64,000 nucleotides of DNA from Lachnospiraceae bacterium UBA7060 (GTDB lineage: Bacteria > Bacillota > Clostridia > Lachnospirales > Lachnospiraceae): positions 21,712-85,711 of the forward strand of contig DLAA01000132.1 of assembly GCA_002493835.1 (NCBI GenBank). The letters run 5' to 3'. The notes below the pieces were generated by a model that was given only the letters and a program-made list of their open reading frames with translations, had not been told where the DNA came from and ran no database searches. Positions 26,332 through 33,574 of this stretch are shown here, one piece after another; the first letter of the stretch is position 1; every line of letters starts with the position of its first letter. A program made the translations under genes and the position numbers.

Positions 26332-27267
26332 ATGGCTATCACAGCAGCAATGGTAAAAGAGTTGAGAGAGATGACCGGTGCGGGCATGATGGACTGCAAG
26401 AAGGCTCTGAATGAGACTGACGGCAACATGGACGAAGCGGTAGAATATTTGAGAAAGAACGGACAGGCGAAGGCGGAGAAAAAGGCAGGCAGAATTGCTG
26501 CGGAGGGGCTTTGCCGTGTTGCAGTTAAGGATGAGAAGACTGCAGCAGTGGTGGAGGTTAACTCTGAGACCGACTTTGTGGCAAAGAACGCTGATTTCCA
26601 GGAATATGTGGAAGCGGTTGCTAAGCAGGCAGTAGAGTCCGATGCGTCTGATCTGGATGCTTTTATGGGAGAAAAATGGCATTTGGATGAGTCTAAGACT
26701 GTGAAGGATGCGCTGGTGGACAAGGTGGCAGTGATTGGCGAGAATCTGAACATCAGAAGGTTTGAGAAGGTAGTGGCGAACGATGGATGTGTGGTTACTT
26801 ATGTACATGGCGGCGGCAGAATCGGTGTTATCGTTGAAGCACAGACGGATGTTGTGAACGATGCAGTGAAAGAAGCACTTACTAACATCGCTATGCAGGT
26901 GGCAGCGCTGTATCCAAAGTATGTGTCCACGGACGAGGTGTCTGAGGAGTTCAAGGCACATGAGAAAGAGATTATTACGGAGCAGATTAAGAACGATCCC
27001 AAGATGGCCGGGAAGCCTGACAAGGTGATTGAAGGTGCTGTGAATGGACGACTGAATAAGGAGCTGAAAGAGGTATGTCTTTTAGAGCAGGTATATGTGA
27101 AGGCTGAGGACGGTAAGCAGAGTGTAGCGAAGTATCTTGAGCAAGTGGCGAAGGAGAACAGTGCGAAGCTCTCCGTCAAGAGATTTGTTCGTTTCGAAAC
27201 AGGCGAGGGTCTCGAGAAGAAAGAAGAGAATTTTGCTGAGGAAGTAGCAAAGCAGATGGGAATGTAA
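26332..27267 (+). CDS. tsf: Elongation factor Ts
   Basis: EF-Ts exchanges GDP for GTP on EF-Tu. The 311-residue protein opens with the UBA-like domain (VKELREMTGAGMMDCKKALN) and contains the signature VNSETDFVAKNADF. AGGAGGAAAAAT precedes the ATG at 26332. It is co-transcribed with rpsB and followed by a strong intrinsic terminator. Confidence 0.98.
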   Translation: MAITAAMVKELREMTGAGMMDCKKALNETDGNMDEAVEYLRKNGQAKAEKKAGRIAAEGLCRVAVKDEKTAAVVEVNSETDFVAKNADFQEYVEAVAKQAVESDASDLDAFMGEKWHLDESKTVKDALVDKVAVIGENLNIRRFEKVVANDGCVVTYVHGGGRIGVIVEAQTDVVNDAVKEALTNIAMQVAALYPKYVSTDEVSEEFKAHEKEIITEQIKNDPKMAGKPDKVIEGAVNGRLNKELKEVCLLEQVYVKAEDGKQSVAKYLEQVAKENSAKLSVKRFVRFETGEGLEKKEENFAEEVAKQMGM

Positions 27268-27302
27268 ACTTTTTTACAGACCGATTTGAACCAGAACAGG
27301 AG

Positions 27303-27346
27303 AACCCTTGTAAATGCTGATAAACAGGCATTTGCAAGGGTTTTTT
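27303..27346 (+). terminator. Intrinsic terminator of rpsB-tsf
   Basis: A 15-bp stem (AACCCTTGTAAATGC at 27303-27317 with GCATTTGCAAGGGTT at 27328-27342, one G-T pair) is followed by a run of T ending at 27346. It lies 36 bases after the tsf stop. Confidence 0.95.
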
Positions 27347-27411
27347 GTGGAAGTAAGTCGGTTTACGTAACTTATCATAACCTAAAAGTCGTAAAATATA
27401 TACTCAAAACG

Positions 27412-27773
27412 TCAACTGATGATTATACCCAACTTTTGCAGATAAAGGGTATCTCGTGAGGTAATCTCTGTAGTCCATCTATGTTTTTTCAGTTTTGTTA
27501 ATATATCAACTCTTTCAACCTTGTCAAACCATTGGTCATTATACCCGGAAGAGATTGGCCGTTAGTTGCAAGGAGATATCTTGCCAGGGATATGATCTTT
27601 TGTGCCGTTCCTGTATCGGTGGATGAATATAAGGCTTCATCGATACTTGACACAGAACCTATATGTTCTATGATATCCATCATTCCAACATGGGCTCTTT
27701 TAGCTGGTACAAATTCTGATTTTACATCAGAAACAGGGTTTTTGCTGCGTTTTGGGCGTGTTGTAATATATAC
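27412..27773 (-). pseudogene. Frameshifted transposase-like remnant
   Basis: On the minus strand an open stretch without a good start reads VGMMDIIEHIGSVSSIDEAL then GTAQKIISLARYLLATNGQS, a pattern I associate with the N-terminal part of IS4/IS1634-superfamily transposases. That frame ends at 27498. About 40 bases before its end, a one-base shift continues a plausible protein (YNDQWFDKVERVDILTKLKK, then HRWTTEITSRDTL) to a stop at 27412. No DDE catalytic core is left. A 14-base direct repeat (AATATATACTCAAA) brackets the remnant at 27395-27408 and 27765-27778. The family call is by eye. The surrounding 27347-27868 holds no other gene that I can support. Confidence 0.45.
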
Positions 27774-27868
27774 TCAAATAAAAAAATAGACTTGAATCCA
27801 GTTATCTATAGCAATCAGAAACTTCTGTATCATGCCCTGTATCATGCTGCGTTATCCACTTTGATCTA

Positions 27869-28327
27869 TCATGCTAATTTGCTCTTCAAGTCCTTTACAT
27901 CTGATTCCAACATTCGAACTTTGATAGCCAGCATTTCTACTTCGTTGTTTGGCCGCATCGCTTCGTGCAGATTTCGTGACAAATCGAGATGTCCTTCGGC
28001 CACGCGTTGGATGTTGACGCGGATTTCATTTTCCAGAATAAGTTCGGTATGGATTACCCTGTTTTCAACGGTATCTACTTTCTGACTCAATACCTGCATT
28101 TTTTCTTTTAATTTTTGGGTATCTTCTTTCAGTTTCTGGGTATCTTCTTTCAGTTTCTGGGTATCCTCTTTCAGTTTTTGGGTATCTTCCTTGAGTTCTC
28201 GGGTGACCGTCTTGAGTTCGAGGGTATCCTTTTTTAGTTCCTGGGTATCATCCTTTAAAAGATGAATATCCTGTTTCATTTCCTGCATCTCAGAAAGAAG
28301 CAGATCCAGCTTTGCACTGTCTGTCAT
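27869..28327 (-). CDS. Coiled-coil protein of unknown function with heptad repeats
   Basis: This 152-residue protein is almost entirely a predicted coiled coil. After MTDSAKLDLLLSEMQEMKQD come near-identical heptads of the form DTQKLKE (at least four in a row, plus degenerate neighbours such as DTQELKK and VTRELKE), then a second helical part ending with VRMLESDVKDLKSKLA. No membrane segment. The start at 28327 follows a GGAAGG site; 81 bases of open frame upstream are not needed. A good minus-strand promoter lies upstream at 28377-28405. Similar heptad proteins are scattered in Clostridia; the function is unknown. Confidence 0.7.
   Translation of the reverse strand: MTDSAKLDLLLSEMQEMKQDIHLLKDDTQELKKDTLELKTVTRELKEDTQKLKEDTQKLKEDTQKLKEDTQKLKEKMQVLSQKVDTVENRVIHTELILENEIRVNIQRVAEGHLDLSRNLHEAMRPNNEVEMLAIKVRMLESDVKDLKSKLA
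28107..28253 (-). repeat. 21-base tandem repeats encoding heptads
   Basis: About seven consecutive 21-base units with the core GGGTATC and TTTCAGTTTC (plus strand) encode seven-residue DTQKLKE-type heptads. Central units differ by only one or two bases, which suggests recent expansion. Boundaries are approximate. Confidence 0.85.
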
Positions 28328-28376
28328 AATGTTACCTTCCTTTCTTTTGCAGCGTTTTTTCTCTCCGTGTAAATTG

Positions 28377-28405
28377 AGTATATCATGGGCTTGGAACGAA
28401 GTCCA
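28377..28405 (-). promoter_or_regulatory. Promoter for the coiled-coil gene (minus strand)
   Basis: Read on the minus strand: TGGACT, 17 bases, TATACT, with an extended -10 (TG one base before the -10). It lies 49 bases upstream of the chosen start. Confidence 0.55.
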
Positions 28406-28458
28406 CATTTTATAGAAAATAATTATAAAAAAGTATTACAATTTTTCGTTTATTTTGC

Positions 28459-28488
28459 TTGCGGAAACGGACGGAGGAGAGGTATAAT
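28459..28488 (+). promoter_or_regulatory. Promoter for the glycerate kinase gene
   Basis: TTGCGG at 28459-28464, an 18-base spacer and a perfect TATAAT at 28483-28488. It is divergent from the promoter of the coiled-coil gene. Confidence 0.65.
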
Positions 28489-28519
28489 GATAAAAATAGA
28501 ATATGAATAAAAAACAGGG

Positions 28520-28543
28520 GGCCATATCATATTCGTTATGGCC
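28520..28543. promoter_or_regulatory. Inverted repeat in the glycerate kinase leader
   Basis: GGCCATA (28520-28526) and TATGGCC (28537-28543) form a perfect 7-bp inverted repeat just before the start codon and about 30 bases after the -10 box. It could be an operator or an mRNA hairpin near the ribosome binding site. Confidence 0.4.
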
Positions 28544-28550
28544 GGCATAG

Positions 28551-29795
28551 ATGGAGAAGGATATGACATTACGGGAAGAGGCAGATCAAATTATCAGGAA
28601 GTCAATTTGGGCGGTGCTGCCAGATGAAGCGGTGACAAAAGCTTTGCAAGACAGAACCTTTGGCCCGGGCAGAATTTATATGGTGGCGGTGGGCAAGGCA
28701 GGGTGGAGGATGGCAAAAACGGCGGCAGACATTTTGCAGGAAAGATTGGAATCCGGTGTGGTAGTGACAAAGTATGGTCATGTGAAAGGAGAAATCCCTA
28801 GGACGCGGTGCTTTGAGGCAGGCCATCCTGTGCCTGATAAACAGTCTTTTTTTGCGGCGCAGGCAGCCCTGGATCTGGCAGCCCAGGCAATGGAAGGGGA
28901 TGTAGTACTTTTTCTCCTCTCAGGCGGGGGTTCCGCTTTGTTTGAAAAGCCCTTGGTGAGCGGAGAAGAACTGCAGGATATCACCCGACAGCTTTTGGCT
29001 TGCGGGGCGGACATAGTGGAGATGAATACGATCCGGAAAAGGCTTTCCGGGGTGAAGGGCGGCCGGTTTGCCATTGCCTGTGAACCGGCTGGTGTGTTCA
29101 GTATTGTGCTCAGCGATATTCTGGGAGATCCTTTGGATATGATTGCCTCTGGGCCTGCATATCCGGACTCTTCCACTTGTGAGGAGGCTATGGAGATTGT
29201 TAAGAAATATGGATTGCAGATGAGCGAAGCAGCATTGACACTGTTGGGACAGGAGACTCCGAAAATCCTTACTAATGTGGAAACACAGATTATGGGTAGT
29301 GTATCAGATCTGTGCAGGGCGGCTGCGGCGGCCTGTAGGGAATTCGGTTATGAGCCGATCCTTCTGACGGATCAGTTGTCATGTGAGGCTAGGGAGGCAG
29401 GACGGTTTCTTTCCGCTATAGCCAGAACGCATCAGGGGACGAAAAAGAGTCTGGCGTTTCTGGCGGGCGGTGAGACGGTGGTGCATTTGACTGGACATGG
29501 ACTGGGCGGCCGGAATCAAGAGCTGGCTTTGGCGGCGGCAGAGGGAATTGCGGGACTTTCAGATACAGCGGTATTCAGTGTCGGAAGTGATGGAACGGAC
29601 GGGCCTACCGATGCGGCGGGCGGTTACAGTGACGCATGGACAAAGGAAAAGCTTGCAGCTCAGGGAATATCCATATACGATGTGCTGCAGAAAAATGATG
29701 CGTACCATGCCCTTGAGAAGACAGGTGGTTTACTTATTACGGGCGCCACAGGAACGAATGTAAATGATGTGGCAGTACTTTTGATCAGGCGCTGA
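28551..29795 (+). CDS. Glycerate 2-kinase, MOFRL/DUF4147 family
   Basis: The 414-residue protein matches the MOFRL-type glycerate kinases that phosphorylate glycerate to 2-phosphoglycerate. Family signatures are VAVGKAGWRMAKTAADIL, GHPVPD, LLSGGGSALFEKP, IRKRLSGVKGGRFA, VLSDILGDPLDMIASGPAYP and, in the MOFRL domain, SVGSDGTDGPTDAAGGY. The start is uncertain: ATG at 28551 or the in-frame ATG at 28563, neither with a perfectly spaced site. It is followed by an MBL-fold gene 56 bases downstream. Confidence 0.9.
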   Translation: MEKDMTLREEADQIIRKSIWAVLPDEAVTKALQDRTFGPGRIYMVAVGKAGWRMAKTAADILQERLESGVVVTKYGHVKGEIPRTRCFEAGHPVPDKQSFFAAQAALDLAAQAMEGDVVLFLLSGGGSALFEKPLVSGEELQDITRQLLACGADIVEMNTIRKRLSGVKGGRFAIACEPAGVFSIVLSDILGDPLDMIASGPAYPDSSTCEEAMEIVKKYGLQMSEAALTLLGQETPKILTNVETQIMGSVSDLCRAAAAACREFGYEPILLTDQLSCEAREAGRFLSAIARTHQGTKKSLAFLAGGETVVHLTGHGLGGRNQELALAAAEGIAGLSDTAVFSVGSDGTDGPTDAAGGYSDAWTKEKLAAQGISIYDVLQKNDAYHALEKTGGLLITGATGTNVNDVAVLLIRR

Positions 29796-29851
29796 GTGCG
29801 CGTTAGGAGAATAAAAATGGAATCTAAGTGCAGCGAAAGGAGAATGTGATT

Positions 29852-30682
29852 GTGATTATTCTGCGCACGTTATTGGAAAATAATCTCTCCCGGAACAGGT
29901 CGCTTACGGCGGAACATGGACTGTCCTTTCTGGTGGAGACAGAGAAGATTAGAATTCTTTTTGACTGCAGTGCGGGCAGTGCAGCCAGAAAGAACGCTGG
30001 AAAAATGAACGTGCCCCTGCTCGATATAGATTATGTGGTGCTGAGCCATAGTCATTATGATCACGCAGGCGGTTATCCTGATATGGTGGTCAATGGCGTC
30101 CATGCACCGCTCATAACAGGACCACAGTTTTTTGAAGAAAAATATGCGCGGGAAGGCGGGAAGTATGTATATCTGGGATGTGGTTTCGGTGAATCTTTTC
30201 TTGTGGAGAACAGCATAGAGCGACAGGTTTGTGCGGGATGTGAGACATTGGCTGAAGGGTGTCATGTGGCAGGCGGCTTTAGCCGGATTTACGATTTTGA
30301 GAAGGTACCAGCCCGTTTTGTCAGGCAGACGGCTGGGGGGATGGCTGCGGATGATTTTCCGGATGAGATCTGCCTGGTGCTTGAGAGTGAAAAGGGGCTG
30401 GTGATGGTTGTGGGATGCAGTCATCCAGGAATCTTAAATATGATAGAGAGCGTGCGGGAACAATTTGGCAAACCAGTGTATGCAGTTTTCGGCGGATCCC
30501 ATTTGGTGGAGGCGGACGAGGAACGCCTTGAGAAAACAATCAACATATTGAAAGAAATGGGGATTGTGCTTATGGGATTTAATCACTGTACGGGTGATGA
30601 GGCACAGAGCCGTCTTGCGCAGGGGGCAGAGGGGATGGTGTACTCCCATTTGAAGACAGGGGACTGCATTTTTTTACCGTGA
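29852..30682 (+). CDS. MBL-fold metallohydrolase
   Basis: This metallo-beta-lactamase-fold protein carries the metal-binding SHSHYDHAGG, a GCSHPGILNMI motif and a late FGGSHL and GFNHCTGD. These match the subgroup that includes 7,8-dihydropterin-6-methyl-phosphate synthase-like hydrolases. The substrate is unknown. Several GTG codons are possible starts; AAAGGAG at 29836-29842 best fits the GTG at 29852 (276 residues). It is probably co-transcribed with the glycerate kinase and converges on the membrane protein gene, with 28 bases between the stops. Confidence 0.85.
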   Translation: MIILRTLLENNLSRNRSLTAEHGLSFLVETEKIRILFDCSAGSAARKNAGKMNVPLLDIDYVVLSHSHYDHAGGYPDMVVNGVHAPLITGPQFFEEKYAREGGKYVYLGCGFGESFLVENSIERQVCAGCETLAEGCHVAGGFSRIYDFEKVPARFVRQTAGGMAADDFPDEICLVLESEKGLVMVVGCSHPGILNMIESVREQFGKPVYAVFGGSHLVEADEERLEKTINILKEMGIVLMGFNHCTGDEAQSRLAQGAEGMVYSHLKTGDCIFLP

Positions 30683-30710
30683 GCCTTACAATAGAGAAGA
30701 AGCCGGACTG

Positions 30711-32603
30711 TTATCTGCCAGCAGTATTCGGACAGGGCAGCACGGATGTGATCAGATAGAATGGCAGGCAGAATACCAAAAAATAGACATAGCGAAACTC
30801 TGTGGCCACGGGTGTTGCAATGAGCACAGTGAAAAGGAGTGTCAGTCCTGGCAGATAGCAGGGAAGCTTCCAGAATTCCCGGCGGATGATGATTGTGCCG
30901 ATACTGAAGAGCAAGACCCAGCAGGCTACACCCATGCTCCAGAGGGTGCCGTAAATGGGGACCATGCTGCCCAGCTTGACGGCGATTTCTTTTCCTTTGA
31001 TGACAATGGGGCCGCCGATCAGCGGGGTATGGGAGACGCCCAGACTGGTAGCGCTGACTCCCTCTGCTTCTGCCACTAGATAGAAGGAGTCAGGATACCA
31101 GTAACCGTAAGTTTGCTGTACATAGGCTCTCAGGTAGTCTCCTGGATAGCGGAGCCCAAGGGTAATCCATAAGTCTAAAAAGTCTTTCTTGTGAGTAATC
31201 AGATAATCCTGATTACCTGCTCTGACAAGCTCCTTGATATTATCCGCAAAAGTAGGATTGTATAGTTCATGGATGTAGGTCAAATCCACCACATGTTCGA
31301 TCAACTCAAGTTCCTCCTCTGTGAGTGTTCTGTCATTGCAGATCACAGCGGTAATTTGCTGCATAGGGATGCAGACGGATTCTATGAAGTCTGGCTGCTC
31401 CACTCTGCAGACCTGCATTACTGGGTATTTGATGATTACGGCGGTGCAGAAGATGAAAAGGAGAGCTGGGTAAAAGAATTTTGCCCGACTGCGAAAAGCA
31501 AGCAGCAGAAACGGCAGTAAAAGCAGAAAGGCATACCAGCCGTTGGAGCGGAATAAACATATCATAACGCCTGATATAATAAAAACAAGCAAATCGGTCC
31601 ACTGTATTTTTTTTGATACAGTCAGGCGAAGAATGGCACAGCTAAAGAACATCACTGCTGCTGCAAAGGGGATATCTTTCCAGACAGTGACTGAAAAGAC
31701 TGCATGGTAAGGGATCAGACTATAGAAGGCTGTTATCAGAAGCAGGATGAAAGGGCGTACCCGGCGGGCTCGGAGTGTACTGATCAAAAAGGCAGCGCTG
31801 CCTGCCAGCAGACACATTTGAAAAAAGGTATAGAATGAAACTGCGACTACCATGTTTCCAGTCAATGTGTAGCCCAATCGGTAAAAAAGGCCGAATGTCA
31901 GAGTATGCACCCAGGGATGGTGATTGGAATAAGGAATGAGTCCCAAAACCTGCTCAAACTGATTGATGCTGTCCGGGGTCATAATGCCCGGGTACTGGTA
32001 GAGATAATAAGGAAGCCAGCCGAGCATGCAGAGCAGAAAAGTGCAGAGGTGTGTGTGCAATTTGTAGAAGCTGATTGTTCGGCTAAGACCGGCAGAGAGC
32101 CTGGGATGGTCAGGGTGAATATAGCAGGCAGGGTTATAATCACAGAGCAGGATACTCTGCAGATGCGTTTTATTGCAAGTGTAGGAAAACAAAAAATGGA
32201 GCAGATAATAAAAAAGGAACGCAAAACCGAAAAATACAATGGAGAGTATGAGAAAGCGGTAGAGTCTGCTTGTGAGCTGTGCTATATAGTAGGGGTAGTC
32301 TACCAGCATGTAAAGGAGTGTAAAAATGACAGAAAGTGTCAGAATTACACGGGTTACGCTCTTGTTAGTGCGCAGAGGGGAAACTTCGACAGCACAGTTC
32401 CCGTTTCTTTCGCCGGGCAGGATAGATAACTGTAAATTGTCAAGCCGTTGGTTTACATGCTGGTAAAAGAAAAATATTAAAAGAAAAAAGACGAGGGTAA
32501 GAATATTCCCTGGTTCCATGCGGGACGCTTTCATCAGCGACCAGGTGCTTAAAAAACTCTGGAACAGATGTAACAGTAAAAAGTGATCCGATTTTTTGAA
32601 CAT
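30711..32603 (-). CDS. Large polytopic membrane protein, DUF6020-like
   Basis: The protein has about 630 residues and at least ten hydrophobic segments across its length. It contains YPGIMTPDSINQFEQVLG followed by YSNHHPWVHTL, a pattern I associate with DUF6020-type membrane proteins, which resemble polytopic glycosyltransferases. The conserved Asp and the His pair sit in what would be an extracellular loop. Its function is unknown; a role in cell-envelope glycan transfer is a guess. I prefer the ATG at 32603 because the longer alternative at 32645 begins inside a perfect palindrome, but neither start has a good ribosome binding site. A TTGACA promoter lies upstream. Confidence 0.75.
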   Translation of the reverse strand: MFKKSDHFLLLHLFQSFLSTWSLMKASRMEPGNILTLVFFLLIFFFYQHVNQRLDNLQLSILPGERNGNCAVEVSPLRTNKSVTRVILTLSVIFTLLYMLVDYPYYIAQLTSRLYRFLILSIVFFGFAFLFYYLLHFLFSYTCNKTHLQSILLCDYNPACYIHPDHPRLSAGLSRTISFYKLHTHLCTFLLCMLGWLPYYLYQYPGIMTPDSINQFEQVLGLIPYSNHHPWVHTLTFGLFYRLGYTLTGNMVVAVSFYTFFQMCLLAGSAAFLISTLRARRVRPFILLLITAFYSLIPYHAVFSVTVWKDIPFAAAVMFFSCAILRLTVSKKIQWTDLLVFIISGVMICLFRSNGWYAFLLLLPFLLLAFRSRAKFFYPALLFIFCTAVIIKYPVMQVCRVEQPDFIESVCIPMQQITAVICNDRTLTEEELELIEHVVDLTYIHELYNPTFADNIKELVRAGNQDYLITHKKDFLDLWITLGLRYPGDYLRAYVQQTYGYWYPDSFYLVAEAEGVSATSLGVSHTPLIGGPIVIKGKEIAVKLGSMVPIYGTLWSMGVACWVLLFSIGTIIIRREFWKLPCYLPGLTLLFTVLIATPVATEFRYVYFLVFCLPFYLITSVLPCPNTAGR

Positions 32604-32615
32604 AATTTGCACCAA

Positions 32616-32653
32616 GCCTCTAAATGAAAATGCAGGCATTTTCATTTAGAGGC
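32616..32653. repeat. Perfect 18-bp palindrome upstream of the membrane protein gene
   Basis: GCCTCTAAATGAAAATGC (32616-32633) and its exact complement (32636-32653) are separated by two bases. It lies 12 bases upstream of the preferred start at 32603 on the minus strand and would fold in RNA as a near-loopless hairpin next to the translation start. Confidence 0.9.
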
Positions 32654-32685
32654 GCAAACACAAAGGGTGAAAGATCCGTGTTTGC
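32654..32685. repeat. Second inverted repeat adjoining the palindrome
   Basis: GCAAACAC (32654-32661) and GTGTTTGC (32678-32685) are perfect complements with a 16-base loop, directly adjacent to the 18-bp palindrome. Both would be in the leader of the minus-strand membrane protein transcript. Confidence 0.6.
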
Positions 32686-32768
32686 ATTTTATCCTTTCTG
32701 CTTTTTTTCTTTTTAATTCGCCATTTTCCTCTTCTTCATTAAAATAGTAAAAGAATCATCTATAAATA

Positions 32769-32797
32769 AGAGTAATGGATATCCGGCCTGGTGTCAA
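32769..32797 (-). promoter_or_regulatory. Promoter for the membrane protein gene (minus strand)
   Basis: On the minus strand a perfect TTGACA (32792-32797) is followed after 17 bases by TACTCT (32769-32774), a weak -10. The transcript would have a leader of about 155 bases containing the two inverted repeats. Confidence 0.5.
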
Positions 32798-32814
32798 TCT
32801 TTTAGAAATAACAC

Positions 32815-32843
32815 TTGCAATATGGATAGAAGGGTGTTATAAT
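32815..32843 (+). promoter_or_regulatory. Sigma-A-type promoter for rimP-nusA-infB operon
   Basis: TTGCAA (32815-32820), a 17-base spacer and a perfect TATAAT (32838-32843). Transcription should begin near 32850. It is back to back with the minus-strand promoter at 32769-32797. Confidence 0.8.
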
Positions 32844-32877
32844 ACTTTCAGTATTTAAGGTGGTTATTGAGATAAAG

Positions 32878-32902
32878 AGTGGGCTAGCAAGCCCACTTTT
32901 TT
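32878..32902 (+). terminator. Intrinsic terminator in the rimP leader (attenuator candidate)
   Basis: AGTGGGCT (32878-32885) pairs with AGCCCACT (32890-32897) over a four-base loop, followed by a T-run to 32902. It lies only about 30-50 bases after the predicted start of transcription and before any gene, so most transcripts would stop here unless the terminator is bypassed. Confidence 0.85.
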
Positions 32903-32918
32903 ATTCGTTAGGAAATTG

Positions 32919-33010
32919 CGGCAGCGTGAAACATTTGAGGAGAATGCGAAGCATTCTCAGAGTTTGCCGAAGGCATACTCTTAATGTTCGCTGCCGGGCG
33001 ACGATTTTTT
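32919..33010 (+). ncRNA. Three-way-junction structured leader element before rimP
   Basis: The closing stem pairs CGGCAGCG (32919-32926) with CGCTGCCG (32989-32996) and continues with ACATT (32931-32935) and AATGT (32983-32987). Inside are two hairpins: GAGAATGC/GCATTCTC (32940-32958) and GAGTTTGCC/GGCATACTC (32960-32980, one mismatch). Both are capped by GAA closed by a C-G pair. A TTTTTT run follows at 33005-33010. I do not recognise a known RNA family. It may be a regulatory RNA or a palindromic repeat element. Confidence 0.6.
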
Positions 33011-33054
33011 ACATGTATGGATTGTAAGCACAGATATGGGTGAGGGAGGACGCT

Positions 33055-33519
33055 ATGTCGAAGCGGGAAGCCTACGAGGAAAAAACCGAACAGATGCTTG
33101 GTTCCATTGTGAAGCAGTATGAGGTGGAAATTTACGATGTGGAATATGTAAAAGAGGGGAAGGACTATTATCTGAGGGTCTATATTGACAAGCCGGGGGG
33201 CGTAAACATTCAGGATTGCGAGAATGTGAGCCGTGCTCTGTCGGATGCGCTTGACGAAGAAGATTTTATTCCGGATGCCTATATTCTAGAGGTCAGCAGC
33301 CCAGGGCTTGGCAGGACTTTGAAAAAAGACAGACATTTTGAAAAAAGCCTTGGAGAGGCCGTGGAGCTTAAGACATATAAGCCCATCGATAAGCAAAAGG
33401 AGTTTGCGGGGATTTTGAAGGCGTATGACAGGCAGTCTATAACCATCGAAGGAGAGGGCGGTCTGCGTATATTTGAACGGTCGGATATCGCGGCGGTCAG
33501 ACTGGCATTGGATATTTGA
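33055..33519 (+). CDS. rimP: Ribosome maturation factor RimP
   Basis: RimP assists maturation of the 30S subunit. The 154-residue protein shows the family motifs YDVEYVKEGKDYYLRVYID, ENVSRALSDALDEED and LEVSSPGLGRTLKKDRHF. A GTG at 33040 is in frame, but GAGGGAGGA at 33042-33050 fits the ATG at 33055. It heads the conserved rimP-nusA-infB operon. Confidence 0.96.
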   Translation: MSKREAYEEKTEQMLGSIVKQYEVEIYDVEYVKEGKDYYLRVYIDKPGGVNIQDCENVSRALSDALDEEDFIPDAYILEVSSPGLGRTLKKDRHFEKSLGEAVELKTYKPIDKQKEFAGILKAYDRQSITIEGEGGLRIFERSDIAAVRLALDI

Positions 33520-33574
33520 AGCGTTTGCTTATTTCATAGTAATGAAGTAATGAAACATAGGAGGACAACGGAAA

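Noticed and set aside
27532..27789. 85-codon plus-strand open frame in the rpsB-tsf downstream region
   Set aside because: It is the complement of the transposase-like remnant, which reads as a more protein-like sequence on the minus strand; no ribosome binding site.
28107..28253. Regular 21-base repeats as a possible CRISPR array
   Set aside because: The repeats are contiguous with no unique spacers and are in frame as heptads of a coiled-coil protein.
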